A DNA stretch of 64,000 nucleotides from Agapanthus africanus (lineage: Eukaryota; Streptophyta; Magnoliopsida; Asparagales; Amaryllidaceae), in assembly GCA_030015575.1 (NCBI GenBank), contig JASDDO010000024.1, forward strand, positions 220,802,996-220,866,995. Reading direction: 5' to 3'. How positions within the stretch are numbered: the stretch's first letter is position 1; the number at the start of each line of letters is the position of its first letter. Positions 33,743 to 43,495 of this stretch are shown piece after piece. The notes under the pieces are model-generated. The model was not told where the DNA came from. It saw nothing but the letters and a program-made list of their open reading frames with translations, and made no database searches. A program made the position numbers and the translations under genes.

Positions 33743-36123
33743 CTACTGGGAAGGAAGCGTCTTAAATAGCTTTATCAGTTGTTCGCACACTTCCTTCCAT
33801 GCCTTTTCCTGAACGGTCACCACTGCCAGTTCTGCCTCCACCTGAGCCCTTTGCTGTAAGAGAGATGCAAGTTGCTCCCCAATGGCCTGCTGAGCTGCTT
33901 CGCGGCCTTAGGCATTACGCTCGGCAGCGTCAAGCTTCTGCTTCAAGTTTAGCCCATTTGAGATACGCTCCAGAAGGCCCTCGAAGACAGCCTTCACCTC
34001 GGCAACGTTCGCCTCAATTTCGGCACGTAGGCGAGCAGTTTCGCTTGAAGACTCCTGACACTCCTTCAGCCTTAAAGTTGCTTCTTGTTCCAAATGGCGG
34101 AAATGAGAAGTGCTTTGCTCGAGCCATGCTGCCCGTTGAGTGCTCACGGCCAAAACCTCAGGGGCAGGACGCATCGACTCCAACTGATGCAGGCGAGCCT
34201 CGATCTCCCTGCAGTGATTAACCCAAGACGCAACGATGCCCTCGTCATGGAAATTTATGAGTATCACCAGCATCGGGTTAACCGCCGTAGCGAAATCTGC
34301 AGCAGACGTAGGAGTCTCGACGTCGAGTTTCTCGATGTAGTCGCTCAACATGCGCAGACTATTCGCGGCGCCTTTCGAGGACGGACGTCTCAGGAAAGGG
34401 CCTGCCGGCATTGTGACGCGAGGCTCGAAGGGCACCGAGATCGGAACAACAGCTGAAAAAACAAGATACGATTAGATGACACTTTAAGAAAGACAAAAAA
34501 AAGGGGGTCATCAATGCAATAGTTTGCTATACCAGCTGCAGCAGGTGGCAAGACCGGAAGGGCCGGTGGCGCGGCCGATCGTTCATCCCTTCCTTCGATT
34601 TGTAGCACTGCAGTCAGGACGAGAAGAAGTTAGAAATAATTCCATCACTGAAAAAGAAAGATATCAGTCGGAAACTATACTCACCAGCGCCACCAGTGGG
34701 AGAAGCGAGCTCCAATGGGAAGGAGAAGTGTGGGCGCAGTCCTCGGTGGAGGTGATCAAAAAGCGCTCCTGCAAAGGCGTAATAATACGACATCAATACA
34801 TAAATAGTGCAGCAAAAATGAAACCGATAAGGCACAAGACCATACCTTCTAACATTTGCGATGGCACGAAAGAAGGCACAGAGGTGGCCATTGTCAAGAC
34901 AGTAGTTGACGGCGCCCCCTTGAGCAGTGAAGCATCGGCACTGGCCGCACCTGCATTAAAAACAAAGATAAGCTTGTCAGAAAGGATTGCGAGATAAAAA
35001 GAGACAGTAACTCGAGATTTACCTGATGAACCGCCGGCCAAAATAGAGGCATCCCCCTCCTCCACCGATACGAGTCCACCTCCCGTGGCCTCGTCACCAG
35101 ACTCAACCGGGGTTGTCGTTGTGCTCGCACGACCAGGAGACGGTGGAAGACCGTAGACGGGGAGAGCAATAATCGGAGCATTGCCAGACTCTTGAGAAAG
35201 AGCGGCTGGCTCATCTCCGGGAGTCACACCCATCTCACCTGCTACTCCTTCAGGCTCAGCGGCTGCTGCAGTTTCATCCGCCGTTGCCATGGGGTCGCTG
35301 GTCTCAGGCACCTCGGCCGCTACTGCCCTAGGCTCAGTTATGATGGTCGTCTCATTTGCCGCTACCTCGGGCTCGGCATCAACGACCCTTTCGAGTGCAG
35401 CTCCCTCAGCCCCCAACTCAGGCTCAGCAGCCCCAGCAACGTTGCCCACCATTGACTCGGGTTCGGCCGGCGCTTCTTCCTCTGGCTCCTTGGGTTCGAC
35501 GGTTTCCGCTTCCCCTTCGGTTGGACTTGGCCCTGCAAGACAAAATATATAAGAACCGATAGGTTTACGATTCTTACAACGAAATCTTGAAAGGCACGTT
35601 ACCTGAAGTGGACTTATCATTAGCTTCCCGAACTGCACATGCCACTTGTCTGCATGCGGTAGATAGGCCGGCCGGGAGCTCTTCGAAGGGAGAACCAATG
35701 GGAATGATGGTGCTTGGACCCGCTCCCGCGGCTAAAGCAGCCCTGCGTGCCTTCGCCTCGCGCCTCAGCCACTTTCTCTCCTCCCGAGCCGTTGAGACGG
35801 ACCTCACCAAAGCCTCTTTCATGGAGACGTCCTCGTCCGTGAACAGGGATGCCGCCAAATTCTTCAAGGCATCCCTCGTCGAGTTGAGGCTCTCGCAGCA
35901 GCCCCGACGAGACTGGGACTTCAGTAGCGGCCCCGAGAGAGTCCCCGCATCAGCTGGTGCAGCCCCTGCAAAGAAAACAAAGGAAGAAGGTTAGGTGGGC
36001 CATCAAAAAAAAAGATAACAAAATTTTTGATAAGGCGAGACGTACTAACGCCCATTAAGGCGCGCTTCTTCTCCTCCTGGAAGGTTTTTAAAGAGGCAGC
36101 AATGGCTTCTTCGGTAGTGACAC
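33743..36123 (-). pseudogene. Exons 2-8 of antisense gene: acidic linker and coiled coil
   Basis: Exon 2 is a short helical segment. Exon 3 has a basic helix rich in R and A. Exon 4 (35532-35023) is an acidic repeat-like region with many A-E-P-E words. Exons 5-7 are 75-105 bp each. Exon 8 starts PFEPRVTMPAGPF and continues as heptad-like helix (L, A, E, Q and R rich) to the TAG at 33743. TAA at 33908 shortens it by 55 residues. Exons 3-7 have lengths divisible by three with phase 1 on both sides, so any could be skipped without frame loss. Confidence 0.65.
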
Positions 36124-36207
36124 CTGTTTAAAAGATGAGGGAAAGTATTAGTCAAAAATGATGATAAAAAATACGATAAAATGATGAAGAACGCAGCTAA
36201 CGATTAC

Positions 36208-38533
36208 CGGACTGAGCGAGTTTATTCATCATCGCTTCGAGCCTCGCTGACCGTTCGGAAGCCGCAATGGCGGCCGCCAGGTCGGTGTCTGCGGGATCTA
36301 CCGAGAAGCCTTCATTGCTGCCATACTCGCTTATACCTTCAATCAGAGAGGCCTGAGACTCTAAACCGAGGATAGCGTCGAGGGAGAGGAGTGACTTCTT
36401 CTTCTTTTGCCCGCCAGCCCTGGGTGGACCCGGGATCGATTTGCGCTTTGCGGGCACCTTGGGGCAGCGGGTCCCGATATCCGCACCTATGCCTGACTTC
36501 GGCGATACCACATTGACCGTCTCCTTTGGAGCATGGGGCACCGGTGGCACATTCACCGTAACAAGCAGCGGCAATCCACGCGGGGGACTCAGCACGCGTG
36601 GTCGATCAACTCTGGCATCTTTCAACGGAGGAATGACCGGGGTCCTTGGCTTCAAGGGAGCCTTGCGATCACCGCCGGGAGGCGCACCCTTGCGGTCAAC
36701 CAGCATGCGCTTCTTCATAAGGATAACTGGACCCATTGCATGCGCGTACCAAGCCACGTACACGTTGAGCACCTTGGGGACACAGCTCGGCTCGCTGATG
36801 AAGAAATAAGAACCCGTGTTAAGCCGCATGAAATGGTGCATTGTGTTCCTCATCCCCTCTTGGCTGACCACGGGCTCTTCCAAGAACGCTTCCATCGGGA
36901 TCCCCTGGTGATAGCTCGATTGTTAAGCGAACCGGTGAGGGTTATACCTCATGAGGAGCGCCGTCTCATTCTGCCTAAACACCAGGTAGCCCGGCCGAAT
37001 GGAGTAGAGATGGAGGATCTCCCGAGCCTTCAATATGGAAGCCCCGTCTTTAAAATCATCATGCAGCGGCACTACTGACTTGGTGGTCTCTGAGCCTATG
37101 GTTATAACTTTATCCAGAAAGGAAACCTTCGCTCCGACCAGGTGCGGGCGAAGGAGCAGCCCCCTAGAATCCCGCGGAGATGCAACCACGATTGAAGCGC
37201 CGACCAACTGCATGACTCTTGGTAGTTTGCATTTCTCAAAAAATGGAGGAATCTTATGGGCGCCGAACACCCTGTGCACGTGCATTTCCATCCAGGAGGT
37301 GAAGTAGTGCATCGGGAAGTTAGCGGGCTGCACCCCAGGCTCACTAGCGTCTGCCGCTAAGCTAAGTCCATTATAAAGATAAGCCAGCCCGGCAATTCCT
37401 ACTGACAACTGCAAACCAGCCACCATACGATGCGCTGGGTAGAAAACAGATGGCCGCATATGGTGTGGATGCATGGGGAGCGCAAAGCTGCACAACCACA
37501 AGCCCAGGAACCCTACAAAAAAGGTCTCCTCGTCCATACCCGGGACAGCGATTTCTGAGAAAGGGACGACGACGGCGCCAGGGAGATAAAAGTCCCTTTG
37601 ATCATTCTCCGATATGGGTCAGCGGTCCAAGCCGAAGCCAAAAGGGTCATCAAGCTGGGCGAACTTCTCGCTCCGCTCCGATAGAAACTCCGGTCGAATG
37701 AAGCGGGCGATAAAATCTGCGAAACTGACTCCTCGGGCGCCTGATTCCAGATAGAGCCCTTCATAGATGTCCAACACCTTCACCAAGACCGGATACTGGT
37801 GCTGAATAGCGTTCTCCGGAGTCAGGTCAAACACTAGCGGCTTGGTGGCAAAGACGTATTCGTCAGGAGGAAGCAACTCTTCGTAATGCTCCCCCCTCAT
37901 CGGCAGACCTGAGATTTCGGCAAACTCCTCCAAGGAAATGGAGACCTCCCTGTCCGTCATCAAGAAGGTGTAGGTGGGGATATTCCATTGCTCGATAAAA
38001 ACCTTAATCCACCACGTTGGAGGAGAGGGATACTCAAAAAGTGAGATGCAGATAACCGAATACAAACCAATTTTCGTCAAATGAGTTCTTTTCGCTGATA
38101 AGATGTACCGGGCCCACTGCAAATATCCGACGGGCGGTCGCGGGACCAATCCAATATTATAGGCCTGTCCCCAAGGGCGTGCTTCACCCTGACAGATTTG
38201 CCTTCCCAAAATGTCTATTTCCGGCGGCGGCTACACGGGAATGGCACCAATTGCAGGCTGGAGGAGGTCATCCGAATTTCAATTTTTGACCTCCACGGCA
38301 TACTTCACCGGGGGTTCATCCGCATAGGGGATCGAAACTATGGGCTCAGACGGCGTGGCAGAACTGAAACTTCGGCGACCCTGGATGATCTCATTGTACC
38401 ACTTACCCCACAAATGAAGGCTCTTGTGCTCGGGGTCATGATCCTTAATGAGAGCGAGCACCACTCGGTCCACCGGTACCTGAGGAAACCCTCCCTCCGA
38501 GCGAACAAACGGGAAAGACAGATTGGCAGACAT
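36208..38533 (-). pseudogene. Exon 1 of antisense gene: plant-mobile-domain-like region
   Basis: ATG at 38531-38533 follows an acceptor-like CCCTCCGCAG at 38539. Residues about 60-540 resemble the plant mobile domain: WWIKVFIEQWN, then ISLEEFAEISGLP near residue 205, a GFLGLWLCSFALP segment, and LAYLYNGLSLAAD near residue 390. These match the domain's pattern of hydrophobic helices around E-D/E-x-x-x-x-x-G-L-P and L-A-x-L-Y. Residues about 700-715 hold a run of K that could act as a nuclear signal. Four in-frame stops are present, yet the codons between them still read as sensible protein, so decay is recent relative to the rest. The domain call is from pattern memory and not from a search. 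Confidence 0.65.
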
Positions 38534-38538
38534 GTTTC

Positions 38539-39169
38539 CTGCGGAGGGACAAAATTGAGCCGTCAGTGTTGTAATTCCAACGCTTAGCGTTTTAAAAATT
38601 CTTTTTTACCACATTGCAAGGCAGTGGGTAGGGAACCAAATGGGGACCCACAAAATCTGGATGACAGTGCATCATTTAATAAGACGACCCCATCATTGGG
38701 TGAGACTGTCAATTAATGAAAAGATCCCCAAGAGAATATTCTCATTAATGGGGAATCCCTAGAGATAAGGAGAAAATCTCCTCTTTCAGAGCAAAGCTCT
38801 GTCACAGAGTGACATTGTCAAACTCTGGTCTCAAGGGAATAAAATTTCCTGAAAAAGAGCCTAGCTCTATAATAATGATGGAAAAATCCATCAAAAGGAA
38901 ACTTCAACTCCTAAAGATTAAAAATTTGGGATCTTAAAGATCCATGAAAACTTTTAGGAGTTCTCCATTTTTAGATAAAAGAAAATCTACATTTGATCCA
39001 TGAGCAAAGCTCTGTTAACCCATGAACAAGATCTCTGTAGATCTATAAATTTTTTAGAGCAAAGCTCTGTTAACAAAACCCCAAAAGGGTTTTCTTTAGA
39101 TCGAAGATCTATAAGAGCAAGGTTCTGTTAATCAAATTTAATTTAATTTAATTTAATTTAAATTTTTAC
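38539..39169 (-). other. Possible leader intron of antisense gene
   Basis: On the minus strand, a donor AACTTAG/GTAAAAATT at 39170/39169 lies downstream of the TATA box, and an acceptor CCCTCCGCAG at 38539 ends eight bases before the ATG. This 631-bp intron is a guess from site quality. The interval is A/T-rich with repeats of the palindrome GAGCAAAGCTC and no gene. Confidence 0.35.
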
Positions 39170-39270
39170 CTAAGTTGATTCTAAAAAATCTGAACTCTGG
39201 AGTTCTTGGAAAGAAACGAGAGCAAGGCTCTAAAGTTCTTAAACAAGAGCAAGGCTCTGAAATTCAAGTT
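38788..39270. repeat. Scattered AGAGCAAAGCTCT palindromes
   Basis: At least six copies of a palindrome close to AGAGCAAGGCTCT, often followed by GTTAAC, between 38788 and 39270. Single copies also occur in both E LTRs (7010, 7138, 7967 and equivalents). Confidence 0.6.
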
Positions 39271-39308
39271 CTTGAAAATGGTAAAAAAAATTCAAGGGCC
39301 AGGGGTCC

Positions 39309-39316
39309 TATTTATA
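39309..39316 (-). promoter_or_regulatory. TATA box pointing into the antisense gene
   Basis: Minus-strand CCTATAAATAGGACCCC, 103 bp from the start of the 3' LTR and about 780 bp before the gene's ATG. It is a strong TATA sequence in the right direction; promoter activity is inferred. Confidence 0.55.
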
Positions 39317-39402
39317 GGCGCCTGTGCCCCTTCAACTCACATGTTGATCTAACGGCTAAGATTTTTCCACCGCTGCACTCACGTGTGCGCGACGTGAGCG
39401 CA

Positions 39403-39418
39403 ACGGTGGGGGGACATT
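39403..39418 (+). other. Polypurine tract of E
   Basis: G-rich tract GGTGGGGGGACAT directly before the 3' LTR start at 39419, in the position where plus-strand priming is expected. Confidence 0.65.
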
Positions 39419-41780
39419 TGTTTCCCCCAATCAGAGCAAGGCTTTGTTTGAATTTCAAAAATTCAAATTTTGAAGCAACGCTTCAAATTCCGTGCGCTGA
39501 GCGCAATGCGCCATGTGTCAAAAGCTGATACGTCAGCGCAGCGCCCAAGGCAGCGCGCCCAATCAGAGCAAGGCTCTATTTAAAACAAAATTTAAAGGAA
39601 GCAACGCTTCAGCTGCGTAAGCGCTGCGCTGCGCGACACGTGTCAGCGCAGTGGCGCAAGCGCTGCGCTGCGCGACACGTGTCAGCGCAAACGCAGTTGC
39701 GCTGCGCTGTGCGCTGCGCGACACGTGTCACGCGCTGGGGCGTTTCCGCCAAACAGATTTTTGGCGTCCCGGAAAGTCGAAATCGACTTCTAGTAAGATC
39801 TTTCTGTTCTTGTTAAAACAAGAATATTGCCTTCTGTAAAGCAGAAGCCATTGGATCAAAAATCCAACGGTGAGGAAAATTCCCCAAATCACTCAGAGAA
39901 TGATCTCTTTAACAAACTTAACAAATTTATGGGCACTATATAAAGACCCCTAGACCCCAATTCAAATGATCAACATTGTGAGAGATCAAGAACTTCAAAA
40001 CAGAGAGAACTCTGAAGAAAATTCAAGAAAAAGGTAAAAACCTTTATAAAATAGAAGAATTTCTTCTAATAGATCATTAATCTAAGAACGAGATCAATGA
40101 TCTTCAATAAAAAAACAAATAATAATAGTGTCTTACACTTTTTATGAACCACTGGTTCTCTGCAAACAAGAAAAAACAAGAAAAACTTGTTTTCTATGAT
40201 CTAAATTGGATCAAGAAATTAAACAGTGCCCCGCACTTGTAAAATTTGCACTGTTGCGCTCTTGGGTTGGCGCAAGCCACCAGAGAGCGCCACGTGTCAG
40301 CACCTGAACCATTTGCGCTATGCGCTTTTAAGATAGAGCCTTGCTCTCTGAAATTGGCGCAACTCACCATAGCGCGCCACGTGTCAGCAGCGCAAGCGCA
40401 GCGCACTGCGCTTGCGTGACACATGTCATCACCACAAGCGCTTGAGCTCAGTGATTGGCGCAAAGCGCCTGACAAATGCACTGCATTGTTTACTGAAGGG
40501 CCAGGCCCAAATCAAAAAGGCCTAGTAGGCCAAAATAAATTGCAATGCAATAAAAGGGCAGAGCCCAAACAAAATTGATGCTCTGCATCATTTATAAAAC
40601 GGTAGAGCCCAAACAAAATAAAACACAATAATAAGGGCAGAGCCCAAACAAAATTGATGATCTGCATCATTTATAAAAGGGCAGAGCCCAAACAAAATAA
40701 GAAATGCAGTGCATTATTTAAAAAGGGACAAAGCCCTAGCACAGGCCTAATAGGCCAAAGACAAATAAAAGCGTTGAACATTTTTCAGGACTTAGCCCAA
40801 TCATGGCCGTAAGTCCTCAAATTAAATTGACTGAGCAAGACTGCTCTCTTAAATCAATTTACATCCGGTTCGAGGGTACATCTCCGAACTCCTCTGAATC
40901 CTATCGTTGTAATCCTTCAACGATGTCAGAGAGGTGACGGGTCCTGAAAACCACACATCAACACGGACTGTGGGGTCCTTAAACTCATGGACTTATGCGT
41001 CCTTAAACCAAAAAACGAACTGTGGGGTCCTTAAACCCGCGGACTTATGCGTACTTAAACTAAGACACGGACTGTGGGGTCTTTAAACCCACAGAATTAT
41101 CCGTCCTTAAACTACCTATGGACCACCATATCCCTAAACTGGAATACGGACCACCATGTCCCTAAACTGGAATATGGACCGAAATGTCTTTAAACTACCT
41201 ATGGATCGCTATGTCCCTGAACTGAAACAATAAAGCCCCTCAAATGCTCTTTTGTCGGATCCAAACATTCCCGTTAAGTTGATCTTATTCTCAAATCGGA
41301 CTAACGTATCCTTAACGAACGTTTAAGTTGATCTTAGCCTCAATATGGCTAACGTATCCTTAAACTAAAACACCAAACCCAAATCTAAGTAAATACGGAT
41401 TTGGACTAATCCACATCCTATGGACGACGGCATAACTTAGTCTCCGTATACAATCCACGGGCATCCACAAACAAAACAAATACACGCGACACGAAGTGAA
41501 ATTCTGGAAAAGGAGAAAGTTGCTACCGCGATGCGGTAGCGTAATTAACTGCAGGGGCTTGCGCCTGCAGGGAAGAGCGTCCCCATAATCAAAAACCCCT
41601 CTAGCGAGGGGGAATCTAACAAAGTCTGCTACATCGGCCGCATCCATCTAAACCTCCGATACACGGTGCCATAAATCAACTTGGCATCTTCGGAGAGGTA
41701 GACGGATAAAACCAAATAGCATCTGCCCCGAATCTCAGGCAAGGCGTCTTCACGTCGTCGCCGCCATTCGGAGGGGAACA
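39419..41780 (+). repeat. 3' LTR of element E
   Basis: 2362 bp with the same TGTTTCCCCC start and GGGGAACA end as the 5' copy. It differs by many substitutions plus a shorter CACGTGTC field, giving clearly more divergence than the LTR pairs of F or B. TATA box TATATAAA is at 39937-39944. The 41360-41647 ORF is not coding. Confidence 0.92.
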
Positions 41781-42479
41781 CCATTCCATACCTAGAACCA
41801 CATCGAAGTTCGGTATGTCCAGCACTTTAAAGTCAGCATAAAACTCTCTGCTGTAGACGACTACTGGACACAAGTTGTATCCCATTGTTTTCTTTAGAAC
41901 GCCATTCCCTGAACTGACATTCCAGCTGGATACAAGCGGTGAGACTGGAATCGCATGGGTTCGGACGAACCGTTGCGACATAAAGCAGTGAGATGCTCCA
42001 GTATCAAACATTGCTAGTGCAAGTAGTGGGACTACTAAGATTGTACCTAAGGTATGTGGGATATGTTTTAGATATAAGGAAAAGTATGTAAATAAGTAGC
42101 AAGATTGAAAAGAAAGATTTGAGAAGAAAAGTTTATCAGTGATAACTTGGCCAGTGGCCTCAGCTTCTTCCACAGTCATCGTGATAGCCTGACGTCTTGG
42201 TACATTCCTCCTGGCCTGAGGAGCATTCCTCGGAACGTTCCTTTGAGCTTGATGGAACTGACGAGGAGGTGGTGCAGGTAGTGCAAGTCTTGGAGCAGGG
42301 GCTTGGATGGCTGGGCGCTATGGGTAATTGTTTGCTGGCCTGGGTGCAGCAATTAGATTTTGTATATGAGTACAAGACCCGATACCATGAGCAGTTGAGC
42401 CGTAGATCAAGCAAAGGTTGTTCGCACGCCGGCAATCTCTCGCCAGATGCCCATTTCTCTTGCAGTAGTTACAAAAGGC
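41781..42479 (-). pseudogene. Gypsy D zinc knuckle and protease
   Basis: From 42479 leftwards: nucleocapsid knuckle C-N-Y-C-K-R-N-G-H-L-A-R-D-C (C-X2-C-X4-H-X4-C) at about 42465-42420, Pro/Arg-rich linker broken by TAG at 42318-42320, then the aspartic protease with A-M-F-D-T-G-A-S-H near 42000 and DVVLGMEW at 41785-41808. After that, E's LTR begins and the frame continues at 6984. A 90-nt A/T-rich segment (42047-42136) lies between VIT and GTILVV, where related proteases have no insert; it looks like a retained intron whose GT donor is now AT. The knuckle is one frame off from the gag ORF, so a frameshift lies near 42480. Confidence 0.8.
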
Positions 42480-43171
42480 TAGGCTGGGCCTGTTGATTGT
42501 GCTCCTGGACGCCTTGGCACAAAAGGTGGTCTGGACGAGGCTCCTTCTGCCATCTGGTTGGCAGGGCGCTTAACTCCTGCAGACTGAGGTATGCCCCTTG
42601 CCTTTATCACTTCCTCATATCTGCGGGCAGCTTCCAGAGCATCCTCATGAGTTGGAAATTTTCCCGTGGTTAGAGCAGCTTGAATTTCTGTGTCCAACCC
42701 CTGTTGAAAACGACGGGCTCTGATCTCGTCCGTCGGTATCAAATGTGCCGCGAATCGACTTTGCATGGTGAATTCAGCGCCATACTCATCTACTGGCTTA
42801 TCCCACATCGAACCTTGTTGTAGATGAATGAACTGTTGTTCCATGGCAAACCTGGCAGTCACAGGGAAGTACTTTGCGTCGAACTTATTGCGAAAAGTCT
42901 TCCATTCAATAGGATGTTCAAGACGGCTTTCTTCCGCCTTCCACCAGTTGCGAGCATTGTCCGTGAGCTGCAGTTTCGCCACACGGACCCAAGCTATGTC
43001 TGGCACTTGTGCTGCCGTCAGATCATCCTCTATACTTTGTGCCCATTCCTCAGCTTCAAGTGGGGTTCCCTTTCCGGAGAACTGCTTGGGATGTAAAGCC
43101 CTGAATTGCTTTACCCCAGGTGCGTCAGTCTCAGGACGGTTTAGGAGTTGTTGTTGTCCCTCAAGAGGGCT
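42480..43171 (-). pseudogene. Gypsy D gag, N-terminus missing
   Basis: Retrotransposon gag core on the minus strand: KQFSGKGTPLEAEEWAQSIE near 43080, WWKAEESR near 42950, the F-R-x-x-F-D-A-K-Y-F-P box near 42885 and RRFQQGLDTEIQ near 42700. It is open to 42479 but has no proper start. At 43171 it runs directly into antisense tRNA sequence, and the residues read there (CRSRTCDLRVISS) are the translation of that tRNA's opposite strand. The leader and gag N-terminus of D have therefore been lost. Confidence 0.85.
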
Positions 43172-43217
43172 GCTGATAACGCGAAGGTCGCAGGTTCGTG
43201 ACCTGCATAGGCTACCA
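43172..43217 (+). other. 46-nt copy of tRNA-Ile 3' half, extended primer-binding site of D
   Basis: Read on plus it corresponds to tRNA positions 31-76: anticodon loop CTGATAA, variable region AAGGTC, a perfect T-stem (GCAGG/CCTGC) around loop TTCGTGA, acceptor strand ATAGGCT, discriminator A and CCA. The body matches plant cytosolic tRNA-Ile as I recall it. Nuclear plant tRNA genes do not encode CCA. The 18 nt at the CCA end are D's primer-binding site (minus strand TGGTAGCCTATGCAGGTC), separated from the LTR by 8 nt. The 5' half of the tRNA is absent, so this is not a tRNA gene. Confidence 0.85.
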
Positions 43218-43225
43218 ACAAAACC

Positions 43226-43495
43226 TGTCACGCCCCGATTCCCGGTATATGGCGAAGGGGACAGGACGAGGCCGCTATGTATTTACTGTAAAGTAAATAC
43301 GCTAAGCGTATCTAAGTAATATAAAAATAAGCACAAGAGACAAGAGATATAAACTGAACAACAACTTTATTTATTAACATTCTTTTGTACAATGCATGGA
43401 AAGTAAATACAACTGAAATAAAAAGCAATGCCTAAACAATGGCATAACAGAAAAGAAAAGTACTGAAATGGAAAAGTGTACAATGAACTAGAGCT
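43226..43495 (-). repeat. 5' LTR of Gypsy D, inner fragment
   Basis: In plus view the LTR begins TGTCACGCCCCGATTCCCGG, the terminal sequence seen in many plant Gypsy LTRs. It is cut at 43495 by Copia A and resumes at 63954. GAGCT (43491-43495) is duplicated at 63949-63953. Confidence 0.85.

Larger units (their letters stand above)
33743..38533 (-). pseudogene. Antisense eight-exon gene in element E (plant-mobile-domain-like)
   Basis: A spliced gene on the strand opposite to E's own genes. Exons (minus): 38533-36208, 36123-36046, 35965-35603, 35532-35023, 34950-34846, 34768-34685, 34607-34533, 34452-33743. All seven introns are 70-84 bp, start GT, end AG and fall in phase 1, and the joined frame is 4251 nt (1416 codons plus stop). 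Five premature stops interrupt it: TGA 38279, TAG 38231, TGA 37619, TAA 36923 and TAA 33908. Exon 1 resembles the plant mobile (aminotransferase-like) domain, the middle is acidic and Ala/Glu-rich, and the last exon looks like coiled coil. It has its own TATA box and AATAAA. Antisense ORFs are known in some Tat elements. Function is unknown; splicing is inferred from consensus sites only. Confidence 0.75.
6990..41780 (+). mobile_element. Giant Tat/Ogre-type Gypsy element E (host of F)
   Basis: E spans 34,791 bp, or about 22,970 bp without the Athila insertion and its duplicated CCTTC. It has two long LTRs (2440 and 2362 bp), an extra ORF before gag, one gag-pro-RT frame, two RNase H domains, an integrase, a 3 kb field of tandem repeats and a reverse-strand gene before the 3' LTR. 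A second RNase H and such size are hallmarks of the Tat branch, including Ogre. The flanks are CCAGT (6985-6989) and CCATT (41781-41785), a target duplication with one mismatch. E sits in D's protease gene. With six nonsense codons before F, a further one after it and two frameshifts in pol, it cannot make its own proteins. Confidence 0.9.

Noticed and set aside
43172..43217. A functional tRNA-Ile gene
   Set aside because: Only positions 31-76 are present, CCA is encoded, and the anticodon stem cannot form; it is a partial copy at a primer-binding site.
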